A stretch of 64,000 nt of DNA from Actomonas aquatica (GTDB lineage Bacteria; Verrucomicrobiota; Verrucomicrobiia; Opitutales; Opitutaceae), in NCBI RefSeq assembly GCF_019679435.2, contig NZ_CP139781.1, forward strand, positions 5,080,001 to 5,144,000. Direction: 5' to 3'. A model generated the notes under the pieces. That model did not search any database and was not told the origin of the DNA. It saw only the letters and a list, made by a program, of their open reading frames with translations. The position numbers were made by a program, and so were the translations under genes. This document shows positions 46,514 through 55,460 of the stretch, one piece after another. How positions within the stretch are numbered: the stretch's first letter is position 1; each line of letters begins with the position of its first letter.

Positions 46514-47653
46514 TCAGGAACCAGTGGAAACGAGGTGAAGGGTGACGACGCCGCCCACGACCTTGTCGTTGTCGCGCAGGGGATAGAGCGAGAAGCGGAC
46601 CGGCACGGGGTCGCCGTTTTTATCTTTCAGCGCGGCGGGGCGGTCGCGCAGGTCCTGGCCGCTGCGCAGAGCGTCCTTGACGGGGTCGAGCAACGGAGCG
46701 CCGTCGGGCGGGGCATCGAGGGCCACGCAGTCGGAGAGTGGGCGGTCGACGAGGTCGGGCATTTCCAGGCCGGTGGCGCGCAGCACGGCGGGATTCACGC
46801 GGGAGATGTTGCGGGCCTTGGTGATGACGAGGACGAGCTCGTTGATGGAGTCGATGATGAGGTGGTTGTAGCGCAGCTGGTGACCAAGGGCCTGGTTTTT
46901 CCAGCGGCTCTCGAGGTTCTCGGCTTTGAGCTTGGTGTTGGCTTCGGAAAGCTCGGCGGTGCGTTCGGCGACGCGGGCTTCGAGGCGTTCGTTGTCGGAT
47001 TGGAGCAGCGCGGTGGCGCGACGGCGGGCGTTGAGGTCGTCGCGGATGAACCAGGCGGTGCCGAGGAGGATGAGCACGTTGAGGCTGGCGCCGATGAAGA
47101 GGGTGGTGCGGGACGTTTGATCGTAGGCGTAGGCCGCTTGGTCGCGTTGGTTGAGGGCTTCGATCTGTTGGGCCCGGATGTGATGGGCTTGGCGAAGGAG
47201 TTCTTGCAGGCCATCGGCGGCGGCGTCGCTGGTGAGCAGCTCCTGCACGGCGTCGTCCTCGCCGGCGCGTTGGTGGTTGAGCAGGTCACGGGCGAGCTGG
47301 GCGCGTTGACCGAGGGCGGCTTCGAGCGTGGCGATGTGGGCGGCGTTGGCCTCATTTGAAGCGGCGAGGGCTTTGGCGACCTCAACGTGTTCGGCGAGTT
47401 CGGCGAAGGCGTCGCGGTAGTCATCGCGCTGCAGCTCGCTGCGGGTGAGCAGGTAGGTGTGCAGGGCGCCCTCGGCGTGGCGGAGGGAGGCGACGATGCC
47501 GTCCACTTCGGTGATGAAGGCGTGGGTGTGGTTGACCCAGTCGGAGGCTTTGGCAGCTCGCTGGATGTTGCGCATCGAGACCACGACGACGCCGACGGAA
47601 AGCGCGGCAACGACGAGGAAGACGATGAGGATGGTGCGGAAGGTTCGGTCCAT
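46514..47653 (-). CDS. CHASE3-PAS membrane sensor without kinase domain
   Basis: 379 residues. An N-terminal membrane segment (TILIVFLVVAALSVGVVVVSM) is followed by a periplasmic CHASE3-type domain (about 30-185; HTHAFITEVDGIVASLRHAEGALHTYLLT). A second membrane segment is at about 188-205 (TLFIGASLNVLILLGTAWFI). A coiled coil (about 215-265; RLEARVAERTAELSEANTKL) leads into a PAS domain (about 268-378; NELVLVITKARNISRVNPAVLRATGLEMPDLV). The frame ends after the PAS fold with no HisKA or HATPase segment. It may signal through the adjacent receiver via another kinase. A complete kinase downstream of the stop was not found. Confidence 0.82.
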   Translation of the reverse strand: MDRTFRTILIVFLVVAALSVGVVVVSMRNIQRAAKASDWVNHTHAFITEVDGIVASLRHAEGALHTYLLTRSELQRDDYRDAFAELAEHVEVAKALAASNEANAAHIATLEAALGQRAQLARDLLNHQRAGEDDAVQELLTSDAAADGLQELLRQAHHIRAQQIEALNQRDQAAYAYDQTSRTTLFIGASLNVLILLGTAWFIRDDLNARRRATALLQSDNERLEARVAERTAELSEANTKLKAENLESRWKNQALGHQLRYNHLIIDSINELVLVITKARNISRVNPAVLRATGLEMPDLVDRPLSDCVALDAPPDGAPLLDPVKDALRSGQDLRDRPAALKDKNGDPVPVRFSLYPLRDNDKVVGGVVTLHLVSTGS

Positions 47654-47734
47654 TGCAGGAGGGGACAGAGGCGGGGCGAAGAAAACGCGATAGGAGAGGA
47701 AGCGGACGGAGGAGGGGAGAGAGGGAAGGGGAGC

Positions 47735-48391
47735 TCAGTTGACCAGCAGGTTGCTGGGAGGCGGGGGGGCTTTGCCGGGCGGGGGATCGTCGGCGGGGTC
47801 GGCGGTGCGCACCACGGTGGCGGTGATCACTTTGCGGTCGCTGACGTAGGTATAAACGAATTCGGAGGCGGAGGTCCAATTGGCGTTGAGGGAGTCGGCG
47901 ACCTTTTGGGCGATGGCGCGCAGGGAAGGTTTGGACTTGGTCAGGCGGAAGAAGACGGCGCGGTTGTTGTAGTCGAGATACACGCGCTCTTCGGTGACGT
48001 AGCAGACGGCGTGGGAGACCATGCCGGCGAGGCGCACGTGAATGAGGCGCGTTTCGTAGCCGTGTTTGGGCAGAAGGTGATCGGCGAGGATGGCGTAGTC
48101 GTCGCAGTCGCCGACGCGGTTGAGCAGGAACTGGTCGGGGGGCTGCACCTCGCGAAAGAGGCGATACTCAAAGTCCTCGAAGAAACTCGCGTAGCTCTTG
48201 GGGGTGAGGTCCGGGTGCCCGTCCAGTTCCTCGAGGGAGATCGCGGAGAGCGGCGATGTGGACCAGAGGGCCAACACCACCAGGAGGCCGCGGGTGCGTC
48301 GCGGGTGTCGGGATCCGCCCATGCGCGCAAGGTCGACGCAGCCACGGGCGGCGACGACGGCCAACCTACGCAGAATGCGGCGGGGCGTCAT
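47735..48391 (-). CDS. Transglutaminase-like cysteine protease-fold protein, secreted
   Basis: 218 residues; a basic leader then a hydrophobic segment (TRGLLVVLALWSTSPLSAIS) acts as signal or anchor. The core has the triad pattern of the transglutaminase fold: FLLNRVGDCDDYAILADHLL (Cys), GMVSHAVCYV (His) and RVYLDYNNRAVFF (Asp). Such domains cleave or link peptides or act as bacterial proteases; the small size suggests a single domain. The C-terminal tail is Pro-rich (DDPPPGKAPPPPS). Activity is inferred from the triad only. It lies on the same strand as the PAS protein. Confidence 0.7.
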   Translation of the reverse strand: MTPRRILRRLAVVAARGCVDLARMGGSRHPRRTRGLLVVLALWSTSPLSAISLEELDGHPDLTPKSYASFFEDFEYRLFREVQPPDQFLLNRVGDCDDYAILADHLLPKHGYETRLIHVRLAGMVSHAVCYVTEERVYLDYNNRAVFFRLTKSKPSLRAIAQKVADSLNANWTSASEFVYTYVSDRKVITATVVRTADPADDPPPGKAPPPPSNLLVN

Positions 48392-48514
48392 GAAGGAGAA
48401 TCGCTAGCAGTTATCGGACGGAATGACAGGGACGTATTCCCCATCGGTCACGGGGGGGGCGATTTGAGCCCCAATTGTAAAAAATTGCCGGATCGGTGGC
48501 TGCTGGGGAGGGCC

Positions 48515-49966
48515 TCAATCGGAGGTTTGGGCGCGGGCGAGAGTGCCGAGGGTGGCGATGGCTTGTTCGATGGTCTCGTTCCACGGCAGCCCGCAGTTGA
48601 TACGCAGGCAGTGGCGGTAGCGGTCGCGCACGGAGAAGAGGGGGCCGGGGGCAATGTTGATGCGGTGGCGCAGGGCGTCCTGGTGCAGCCGGACGGTATC
48701 GACGCCGGCGGGCAATTCGACCCAGAGCACGAAACCGCCCTGCGGTCGGCTGATGCGGGTGCCGGCGCCGAAGGCGCTTACGATGGCGGTGGAGAAGCGT
48801 TGCACCTGCTCGCGGTAGGCACGGCGGATGGAGCGCAGGTGATGGTCGTAACCACCGTTGCGCAGGAAATCGGAGAGCGTCTTTTGCAGGATGACGGGCG
48901 TGCCGACGGTGTTGGTGAACTTGAGGCGCCGCACGCGTTCGAGGTAGCGCCCCGGCGCGCACCAACCGACGCGGAGGGCCGGGGCGAGGGTCTTGCCAAA
49001 GGAGGAGCAGAGCAGGACGCGGCCATCGGTGTCCCAGGCCTTGAGCGGTTTGGGGCGGCGATCGCCCCAGTGCAGATCGCCGTAGACGTCGTCCTCGATG
49101 GCGGGCAGGTCGTGGGTGGCGAGCAGCTCGTAGAGGGCGGCCTTGCGGGCGTCGGGCATGCAGGCGCCGAGCGGGTTGGAGAAGGTGGGGATGAGCAGGA
49201 CCGCCTTGATGGGGCAGGTCTCGAGGGCGCGTTGGAGCGCATCGAGACAGATGCCGTCGCGCGGGTCGCTGGGAATTTCGATGACCTTGAGGCCCAGGGC
49301 CTGGGTGGTCTGGAGAATGCCGAAGTAGGTGGGCGTCTCGATGGCAATGGTATCGCCGGGGCGGGTGACTGCGCGCAGGGAAAGGTTGAGCGCCTCGGTG
49401 CAGCCGACGGTGATGACCAACTCGTCGTGATCGAGCGGCGTGCCGACCTGGAGGTAACGGCGGGCGATCTCGCGGCAGAGGGGCGGGTGCGAGGCATCCA
49501 TCGCGTAGCGACCGATGAGGGACGGATCGTCGCGGCCGGCGGCGCCGAGCAGGCGGGCGAGTTTTTTGGTCGGGAAAAGGCTGTGGTGCGGACAGGCGGC
49601 ACCGAGCGCGACGAAGTCAGGCTCGGCGGAAGCGTTGACCACCTCGGCGGCGAGGTCGCTCACGCCCACCTCGGAAGGGCGCGCCATGGGACGGGCCATG
49701 CGTGGCTCGGGCGCGAGCAGGCCGGGGCGGGAGCGGACGTAGTAACCGGATTGGGGACGGGCTTCGAGCAGGCCGCGGTTTTCCAAGACGGTGTAGGCTT
49801 GGATGACGGTGGCGATGCTCACGTCGCGTTGCAGGGCCATGCGGCGCACCGAGGGCACGCGCGAGCCGGGGCGCAGCGTGCCGCGCTCGATGAGGGTTTG
49901 CACGGAGTCGGCCAGCTGTTGGTAGAGGGTGAGAGCAGGGGTGGGGTTGGCGATGACGGCGGACAT
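48515..49966 (-). CDS. MocR/PdxR-type regulator (GntR HTH + aminotransferase fold)
   Basis: 483 residues from MSAVIANPTPALTLYQQLAD; the frame extends to a TTG at 50014. A winged GntR helix-turn-helix spans about 12-80 (LADSVQTLIERGTLRPGSRVPSVRRMALQRDVSIATVIQAYTVLENRGLL). The aminotransferase class I/II domain fills the rest: CTEALNLSLRAVTRPGDTIAIETPTYFG, TFSNPLGACMP, IEDDVYGDLHW and SSFGKTLAPALRVGW, where the Lys binds PLP. Such proteins sense PLP or amino-acid metabolites. Its target gene is not obvious here. A GTAACGG / CCGTTAC inverted pair lies just upstream. Confidence 0.88.
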   Translation of the reverse strand: MSAVIANPTPALTLYQQLADSVQTLIERGTLRPGSRVPSVRRMALQRDVSIATVIQAYTVLENRGLLEARPQSGYYVRSRPGLLAPEPRMARPMARPSEVGVSDLAAEVVNASAEPDFVALGAACPHHSLFPTKKLARLLGAAGRDDPSLIGRYAMDASHPPLCREIARRYLQVGTPLDHDELVITVGCTEALNLSLRAVTRPGDTIAIETPTYFGILQTTQALGLKVIEIPSDPRDGICLDALQRALETCPIKAVLLIPTFSNPLGACMPDARKAALYELLATHDLPAIEDDVYGDLHWGDRRPKPLKAWDTDGRVLLCSSFGKTLAPALRVGWCAPGRYLERVRRLKFTNTVGTPVILQKTLSDFLRNGGYDHHLRSIRRAYREQVQRFSTAIVSAFGAGTRISRPQGGFVLWVELPAGVDTVRLHQDALRHRINIAPGPLFSVRDRYRHCLRINCGLPWNETIEQAIATLGTLARAQTSD

Positions 49967-50016
49967 GGGGAGCGATGCGGCAGAGGCGAGAGGGAGCAAA
50001 GAGGCGTGGTCCAAGG

Positions 50017-50073
50017 GTAACGGACAGAGTTGGGGGCGGCCCAGTAGCAGTCGTTTGCAGTCTTGACCGTTAC
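50017..50073. promoter_or_regulatory. Inverted GTAACGG pair in the MocR/LuxR intergenic region
   Basis: GTAACGG at 50017-50023 and its reverse complement CCGTTAC at 50067-50073, centre to centre 50 bases. They lie between the start of the MocR-type gene and the divergent response regulator gene. MocR proteins often bind paired distant sites in their own promoter. Only 7 bases per half-site, so chance is possible. Confidence 0.35.
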
Positions 50074-50179
50074 AGTTGGTCGGTTGGCCGCCTTGCAGCC
50101 ATACAATTTTTGTTCACCGCGGAGGTGAGACCGCGCTTGCGCAAGATTACGTATCCCCCCTATCAATAACCCCGCCTCC

Positions 50180-50848
50180 ATGAGCGACGACGTTACAGAA
50201 GTCCCCGATTCTCCCCGTGTTATCCTCATCGAAGATGAGACGGTCTTTCGCCAACTCCTAAAGAGAGCGCTGGAAAAACGGAAGGGATGGAAGGATGTGG
50301 AAGACTTCTCCGACGGGGCGGCGGGATTGGCCGCGTGTTTGGAGAGTCCGCCGGATCTGTTGCTGGTCGATTTGCACCTGCCGGGTAAGCACGGTTTGGA
50401 GATCGTGCGGGAGTTGCGGCAGAAGACGCCGGATGTGCGCATCCTGGTGCTCACCGCGCATGCGGAGCCGAAGCTGCCGTCGCAGCTGATGGGGTTGGGC
50501 GTAGGGGGCTACGTTGATAAGACGGCGCCGTTGGCCTACGTGATTCAGGCCATTGATACGGTCATGGCCGGTGGAATGTTTTTTGCGTCCCACGTGCAGG
50601 CGGAGAGTGGCCCGGTCGCGGGAGGCGGTTTGCCGCCGGCGAGTGCCGCGCTGCCGTCTGTTCTGTCGGCGCGGGAATTGGAAGTCGCCCGTTTGGTGGC
50701 GGCGGGACGCTCCTCCAAGGAGATCGCGTCCGACCTCGATTTGAGCACCCGCACGGTCGAAAAGCACCGCGCCAACATCATGGAAAAGCTGGGCGTGCGC
50801 GAAGTCGCCAGCCTGGTGCGTTGGGTGCTGCAGAACGGGCTGGGTTGA
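50180..50848 (+). CDS. NarL/LuxR-family response regulator
   Basis: 222 residues. The receiver domain (about 13-130) has VILIEDETVFRQLLKRAL, the phospho-acceptor Asp in LLLVDLHLPGKHG, LVLTAHAE and YVDKTAPLAYVIQAI. A Gly/Ala/Pro linker is followed by the LuxR helix-turn-helix (about 160-218; LSARELEVARLVAAGRSSKEIASDLDLSTRTVEKHRANIMEKLGVREVASL). It is a DNA-binding output for an unknown histidine kinase; the hybrid kinase at 51891 is one gene away, but pairing is unproven. The start is preceded by CCCCGCCTCC, with no Shine-Dalgarno. Short AT-rich direct repeats (GATTTTTGAT-like) follow the stop. Confidence 0.92.
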   Translation: MSDDVTEVPDSPRVILIEDETVFRQLLKRALEKRKGWKDVEDFSDGAAGLAACLESPPDLLLVDLHLPGKHGLEIVRELRQKTPDVRILVLTAHAEPKLPSQLMGLGVGGYVDKTAPLAYVIQAIDTVMAGGMFFASHVQAESGPVAGGGLPPASAALPSVLSARELEVARLVAAGRSSKEIASDLDLSTRTVEKHRANIMEKLGVREVASLVRWVLQNGLG

Positions 50849-50900
50849 GGGATTTTTGATTTTTGATTCGGGATTCTCGATTGGGTGCGGGGGGCGCTGA

Positions 50901-51707
50901 TCACGGGAGCGTGATATTGCCGCGCAGGTAGGTGACGGCTTGGCCGGCGAGGCCGACGCGGTCGTCGCGCAGGTGGCACCAGAGTTCACCGCCACGGGCC
51001 GAGGTTTGGCGGGCGTGGAGGCTGTTTTGGCCTAACTTTGCGGCCCAATAGGGCACGAGCGTGCAGTGGGCGGAGCCGGTCACGGGGTCTTCATTGATGC
51101 CGGCGCGGGGGGCGAAAAAGCGCGAGACGAAGTCACAGTCGTCGCCGGGCGCGGTGACGATGACGGCAAAGGTGTCGCAGGCGGCGAGGCGGACGAAGTC
51201 GGGTTGCACGGCAGCGACGGCGGCTTGATCGGGCAGGACCACCACGTGATCGCGGGCGGCGCCGATCCACTCCGCGGATGGCAAGCCGAGTGCGGCCAGC
51301 AGGGCGGTGGCGGCGGGAGTGGTGGGATCTAGCGCGACCGAGGGACGGGCGGGGAAGTCGAGTTCCAAGCGGCCGTGGGTTTGGCGGGTCACGGTGAGTG
51401 CGCCGCTGGCGGTGCGGAAGGTGATTTGGGGGCCCACGGTGGCGAGCTCGTGGGTCAACACGTGAGCGGTGGCGAGGGTGGCGTGGCCGCAGAGATCGAC
51501 CTCGGTGGCGGGCGTGAACCAGCGCAGGTCATAGTGGTCGGCGGCGGTGCGCACGCAGAAGGCCGTTTCGGAGAGCCCGTGTTGCCACGCCATGCGTTGG
51601 AGTTGGTCATCGGGCAGCCAGTGGGGCAGGGGAACGATGGCGGCGGGGTTGCCGCCGAAGGGATGGGAGGTGAAAGCGTCGACCCAATAGAACGGTAACT
51701 CGAGCAT
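50901..51707 (-). CDS. PhzF-family epimerase/isomerase-like protein
   Basis: 268 residues from MLELPFYWVDAFTSHPFGGNPAAIVPL, the standard PhzF start (Asp and GGNPAAVV motif). It has MAWQHGLSETAFCVRTA with the conserved catalytic Glu region, YDLRWFTPATEVDLCGHATLATAHVL and GINEDPVTGSAHCTLVPYWAAKLG, the second-half repeat signature. The fold has two similar halves. The family isomerises small acids; most members, like this one, have unknown substrates. The upstream-open frame was rejected because of its Arg/Pro-rich content. Confidence 0.9.
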   Translation of the reverse strand: MLELPFYWVDAFTSHPFGGNPAAIVPLPHWLPDDQLQRMAWQHGLSETAFCVRTAADHYDLRWFTPATEVDLCGHATLATAHVLTHELATVGPQITFRTASGALTVTRQTHGRLELDFPARPSVALDPTTPAATALLAALGLPSAEWIGAARDHVVVLPDQAAVAAVQPDFVRLAACDTFAVIVTAPGDDCDFVSRFFAPRAGINEDPVTGSAHCTLVPYWAAKLGQNSLHARQTSARGGELWCHLRDDRVGLAGQAVTYLRGNITLP

Positions 51708-51890
51708 GGAACCGAGCACAGGGCGGGGCGCACGGCGCCGCAAGGCGAGGATGGGGTGTGCTGGTCGCCGAAGTGCTGTATTGCACGTCAGTTGCGGCAA
51801 TTGGCCACTAAAGGAGTCTAATCATTTGCACCGGTGTTTGCGGGCTGGACAGCGCCCGGTGCGCCCCTTGGGTAGGTATTTCTACTGGGC

Positions 51891-54800
51891 ATGTTATTGG
51901 CGTCGCTTAGCCGCAAGATCGGTCGATTTTACGCTGCAGGGCTCCTCCTGTTTTCCGCAGGCATGAGCCTGGCCCAACCTTCGCCGGATGGTGTGGCGGA
52001 GTCGACGCGAGTTGAACTGATCCTGACCGGGGAACCGGGCTTCCGCCAAGCGGGCTATTATGCGGCCCTGTGGAAGGGGTATTTTGCCGAGGCGGATTTG
52101 GACGTCGTGCTGCGGTATGCGGAAGAGGGCGAGGTGGTCGTGGACACGGTGTTGGTGGAGCCGGGGGTGTATGCGATCGGTGGGGAGGCATTCTTTGAGG
52201 CGCGGATGCGGGAGCTGCCGGTGGTGCTGTTGGCGGCGATCCAACAGGAAACCCCGCAGGCGTTGCGGTTGCGCGGCGACGGGGGACGAGGGGAGCGCGC
52301 CAGTTTGCTCGATCTGGCCGGGTCGGGAATCGCTTTGCGGCCGGGGGCGGAGTCGGCGCCGTTGCGGCGGATGTTGCGGCGCATGGGCGCGGGGGAAACT
52401 CAGGCCACTTGGTTGGATTGGCCGGATGGCACGGAGCCACCGACCGCCGCGCAGTGGGTGCAAGGGGATGTCTTTGAGGGCGACCTGGCGTGGGTGCGGC
52501 CGGCGGATCAAGGCGTGGTGGCGTTTTACGGTGACAGTCTTTTTGCGAGTGAAGCCGAGCTGGCCTATCATCCGCAGCGAGTAACAGCCTTGCGGGCCGC
52601 GGTGCTGCGTGGCTGGCGTAGTGCGTTGTCGGATACGGGGGGAATGATTGAGGAGATCATGCGCCACTCGAACGAAATCGGTTTGGAGCGGTCGCGGGCG
52701 AGTTTGTGGTATGAGGCCGAGATCGCGCGGGGCCTGATCAAGCCCGCCACGGTGGAGCTGGGCCAGGCGGAGACCGCGCGGGTGCAGGAGATCGGTCATG
52801 CCATGGTGGAATTGGGTTTGGTCGATGCGGCGTGGAACCTGCAGAACTTTCTCTATCGGCCGCCGGGCAGCGGGTTGCCGCGCTGGGTGTATGGCATCGG
52901 CATCGGCCTGGTGTTGGCGACGCTGGTGGCGCTGGGCGTGATCTGGTTTAACGTGCGGTTGCAGCGTCGGGTGCACGACAGCACGCGTCGTCTGCGCGAG
53001 TCGCAGGAACGTTATCGGGAGATGCTGCAGCACGCGCCGGTGGCGATCGTGGAGGAGGATTACAGCGGGGTGGTGGAGTGGATCCGGGAACGCCGCACGG
53101 AGGGGGTGACCGATCTGGCTGCATGGTTGGATACGCACCCGGAGGATGTGACCCGGCAGTATGAAAAAGTCTCGGCGGTGCGGGCGAATCGCGCGGCGCT
53201 GGAGCTGGTGGGGGTGGAGGATGTGGCTTCGTATGCGCGCTGTTTGGCGGCGAACAGCAATGAGAGTCTGCAGGTCGCTTTTCGAGAGGAACTGCTGGCG
53301 TTGTGGCGGGGGGATTTGGATGTGCAGGTGGAGATGTCCTTTGTGCGTGCCGACGGCACGCGCGGGCATGGACTGTTGCAGTGGACGGTGCCGATGGTGG
53401 GCGGCAAACCGGACTTCAGCCGCGTGTTGGTGGTGGTGACGGAGTTGACCGATTTGCGCCGGGCGGAAGACAAACTGCGCACCAGCGAGGAGCGTTTCCG
53501 CACCTTGTTTGAGAGCGCCATCGAGGGCGTATATGAGTCGACGCCGGAGGATGGTTTTGTGGCGGTCAATCCCGCCTTTGCCCGCATGCTGGCCTGTCGT
53601 TCACCGGAGGCCTTGTTGACCTGGGCGCGGGAGATCGGCGTGGGCAACCTGTATGTGGAACCGGGTCGCCGTCATGCCTTTTTGACGGCGTTGTCCGAAA
53701 GCGATGCGGTGCTGGATTTTGAGTCGGAGATCGAATGTGCCGATGGTTCCCACAAGTGGATCTCGGAGAACGTGCGGGCGGTGCGCGATGGGAAGGGCCG
53801 TCTGATGGGATTGCAGGGATTTGTCTCGGACATTTCGGACCGGAAGCGGTTTGAGCGCGAGTTGGGCGAGGAGCGCGAGCGTCTTTCGGTGACCCTGCGG
53901 GCCATGGCGGAGGGCGTGATCTCGACCGATGAGCGGGGCGTGGTCACCTTTGTGAACGAAGCGGCCGAAGCGCTCACCGGGTGGGCGGAAGGCGCGGCCA
54001 TCGGGCGGCGTTTGGGTGAAGTTTGCGTGTTGCGCCAGGAACGCACGCGAGCCGACGTGCCGGTGCCCTTTGATGCAGCCATGCGCAGTGCGACGGTGGT
54101 GGAGCTGCCGCGCTCGACCCAACTCGTCAACCGGGCCGGCGTGCCGCACCTGGTCGAGGGGCGCTGTGCGCCGATCCACGATGCGCGCAGTCGGCCGGTG
54201 GGCGTGGTGCTGGTGTTGCGTGACGTGACCGAGCGGGCGCGGCACGAGGCGGAGATGCAGCGCACGACCAAACTCGAATCGCTCGGCGTGCTGGCTGGTG
54301 GCATCGCGCACGACTTCAACAACCTGCTCACGGTGGTGCTCGGCAACCTGCATCTCGCGCGGCGGCGCTGCGAGGAGCTGCCCGATGCCTCCCGCTGGTT
54401 GAAGGACGCCGACCTGGCGGCGGAGAAGGCGCAGGGACTCACCCAGCAGCTGCTCACCTTCTCCAAGGGCGGCAACCCGCTGCGCTCGGCCGTGCGCCTC
54501 ACCGAGGTGGTGCGCGAGGCGATCACCTTTGCCCTGCATGGTTCCAAGGTGCGCAGTGAAACGGACTTTCCCGAGCGCTTGTGGTCGGCGGACGTGGACC
54601 GCGCGCAGATTGGCCAGGTGGTGCAGAATCTGGTGCTCAACGCGGTGCAGGCCATGCCCGAGGGCGGTGTAGTTAAAACTTCACTACGCAACCATCGTGA
54701 CGCGGGGGACCCGGTGCGATCGATCGCGGCTGGCGACTACCTGCAGTTGGAGATAACGGACAATGGATCGGGCATTCCGCCGGAGCATCTCGGCCGCATC

Positions 54801-55394
54801 TTCGATCCGTATTTCACCACTAAAAAAACGGGTAGCGGACTCGGTCTGGCCTCGGTGTATTCGATCATCAAACGCCACGCGGGCCACATCGACGTCTCCT
54901 CGGAGCTGGGTGAAGGCACGCGTTTCCGCATCCTGTTGCCGGCCTTGCCGGCCTCGCGCAGCAGCGTCGCCCGCGAGACGCAGGCAGAGCCCACCAAGCT
55001 CCAGGGCCGGGTGCTGTTTATGGATGACGAAGAAAACATCCGGCGCATGGCGGAAACCCTCATCGGTATGTTGGGTCTGCGCGTGACCACCGTCGAACGG
55101 GGCGAGGATGTGGTGCAGCAGTATTTTGAAGCCAAGGAAGCGGGCGATCCCTACGACGTGGTGATGATGGACCTGACCGTGCCGGGGGCGATGGGCGGTA
55201 AGGAGGCGATGGATGAACTGCTCAAACTCGATGCCAAGGTGAAGGCCATCGTTTCGAGCGGTTACTCCACCGATCCGGTGCTCTCCAATTTTGCTGATTA
55301 CGGTTTCACCGCCCGCGTGACCAAACCCTATCGCGCCGCCGACCTCGCGCGGGTGCTGCGCGAAGTGTTGGAAGGCGAAGCGATGGTGGAGTGA
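51891..55394 (+). CDS. Hybrid histidine kinase with periplasmic substrate-binding domain
   Basis: 1,167 residues. After a signal-like N-terminus, about 40-310 is an NMT1/THI5-type solute-binding domain (GFRQAGYYAALWKGYFAEADLDVVLRY). A membrane segment is at about 332-352 (YGIGIGLVLATLVALGVIW). Three PAS domains follow (about 375-520, 530-650, 665-780; FESAIEGVYESTPEDGF and AMAEGVISTDERGVVTFVNEAAEAL). The kinase core has the phospho-accepting His807 in GGIAHDFNNLLTVV, an N box (NLVLNAVQAMP), DNGSGIPPEHLGRIFDPYF and GSGLGLASVYSIIKRH. A C-terminal receiver has Asp1094 in VMMDLTVPG. It probably senses a small-molecule ligand directly in the periplasm. No output protein is adjacent except the response regulator at 50180. 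Confidence 0.92.
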   Translation: MLLASLSRKIGRFYAAGLLLFSAGMSLAQPSPDGVAESTRVELILTGEPGFRQAGYYAALWKGYFAEADLDVVLRYAEEGEVVVDTVLVEPGVYAIGGEAFFEARMRELPVVLLAAIQQETPQALRLRGDGGRGERASLLDLAGSGIALRPGAESAPLRRMLRRMGAGETQATWLDWPDGTEPPTAAQWVQGDVFEGDLAWVRPADQGVVAFYGDSLFASEAELAYHPQRVTALRAAVLRGWRSALSDTGGMIEEIMRHSNEIGLERSRASLWYEAEIARGLIKPATVELGQAETARVQEIGHAMVELGLVDAAWNLQNFLYRPPGSGLPRWVYGIGIGLVLATLVALGVIWFNVRLQRRVHDSTRRLRESQERYREMLQHAPVAIVEEDYSGVVEWIRERRTEGVTDLAAWLDTHPEDVTRQYEKVSAVRANRAALELVGVEDVASYARCLAANSNESLQVAFREELLALWRGDLDVQVEMSFVRADGTRGHGLLQWTVPMVGGKPDFSRVLVVVTELTDLRRAEDKLRTSEERFRTLFESAIEGVYESTPEDGFVAVNPAFARMLACRSPEALLTWAREIGVGNLYVEPGRRHAFLTALSESDAVLDFESEIECADGSHKWISENVRAVRDGKGRLMGLQGFVSDISDRKRFERELGEERERLSVTLRAMAEGVISTDERGVVTFVNEAAEALTGWAEGAAIGRRLGEVCVLRQERTRADVPVPFDAAMRSATVVELPRSTQLVNRAGVPHLVEGRCAPIHDARSRPVGVVLVLRDVTERARHEAEMQRTTKLESLGVLAGGIAHDFNNLLTVVLGNLHLARRRCEELPDASRWLKDADLAAEKAQGLTQQLLTFSKGGNPLRSAVRLTEVVREAITFALHGSKVRSETDFPERLWSADVDRAQIGQVVQNLVLNAVQAMPEGGVVKTSLRNHRDAGDPVRSIAAGDYLQLEITDNGSGIPPEHLGRIFDPYFTTKKTGSGLGLASVYSIIKRHAGHIDVSSELGEGTRFRILLPALPASRSSVARETQAEPTKLQGRVLFMDDEENIRRMAETLIGMLGLRVTTVERGEDVVQQYFEAKEAGDPYDVVMMDLTVPGAMGGKEAMDELLKLDAKVKAIVSSGYSTDPVLSNFADYGFTARVTKPYRAADLARVLREVLEGEAMVE

Positions 55395-55422
55395 CCGGAG
55401 GGCCGTCCGGCCGGGAGGAAGT

Positions 55423-55446
55423 GCCGAGGCTGGAAGCCTCGGCCAC
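55423..55446. repeat. REP-like hairpin with GTGG foot
   Basis: GCCGAGGCTGGAAGCCTCGG followed by CCAC; on the minus strand it reads GTGG followed by a perfect GC-rich stem around TTCC. It lies between convergent genes (kinase and Gfo/Idh/MocA). GTGG is the alternative REP foot recognised by RAYT-type enzymes. Confidence 0.6.
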
Positions 55447-55460
55447 AACCTGGTCGCCAC

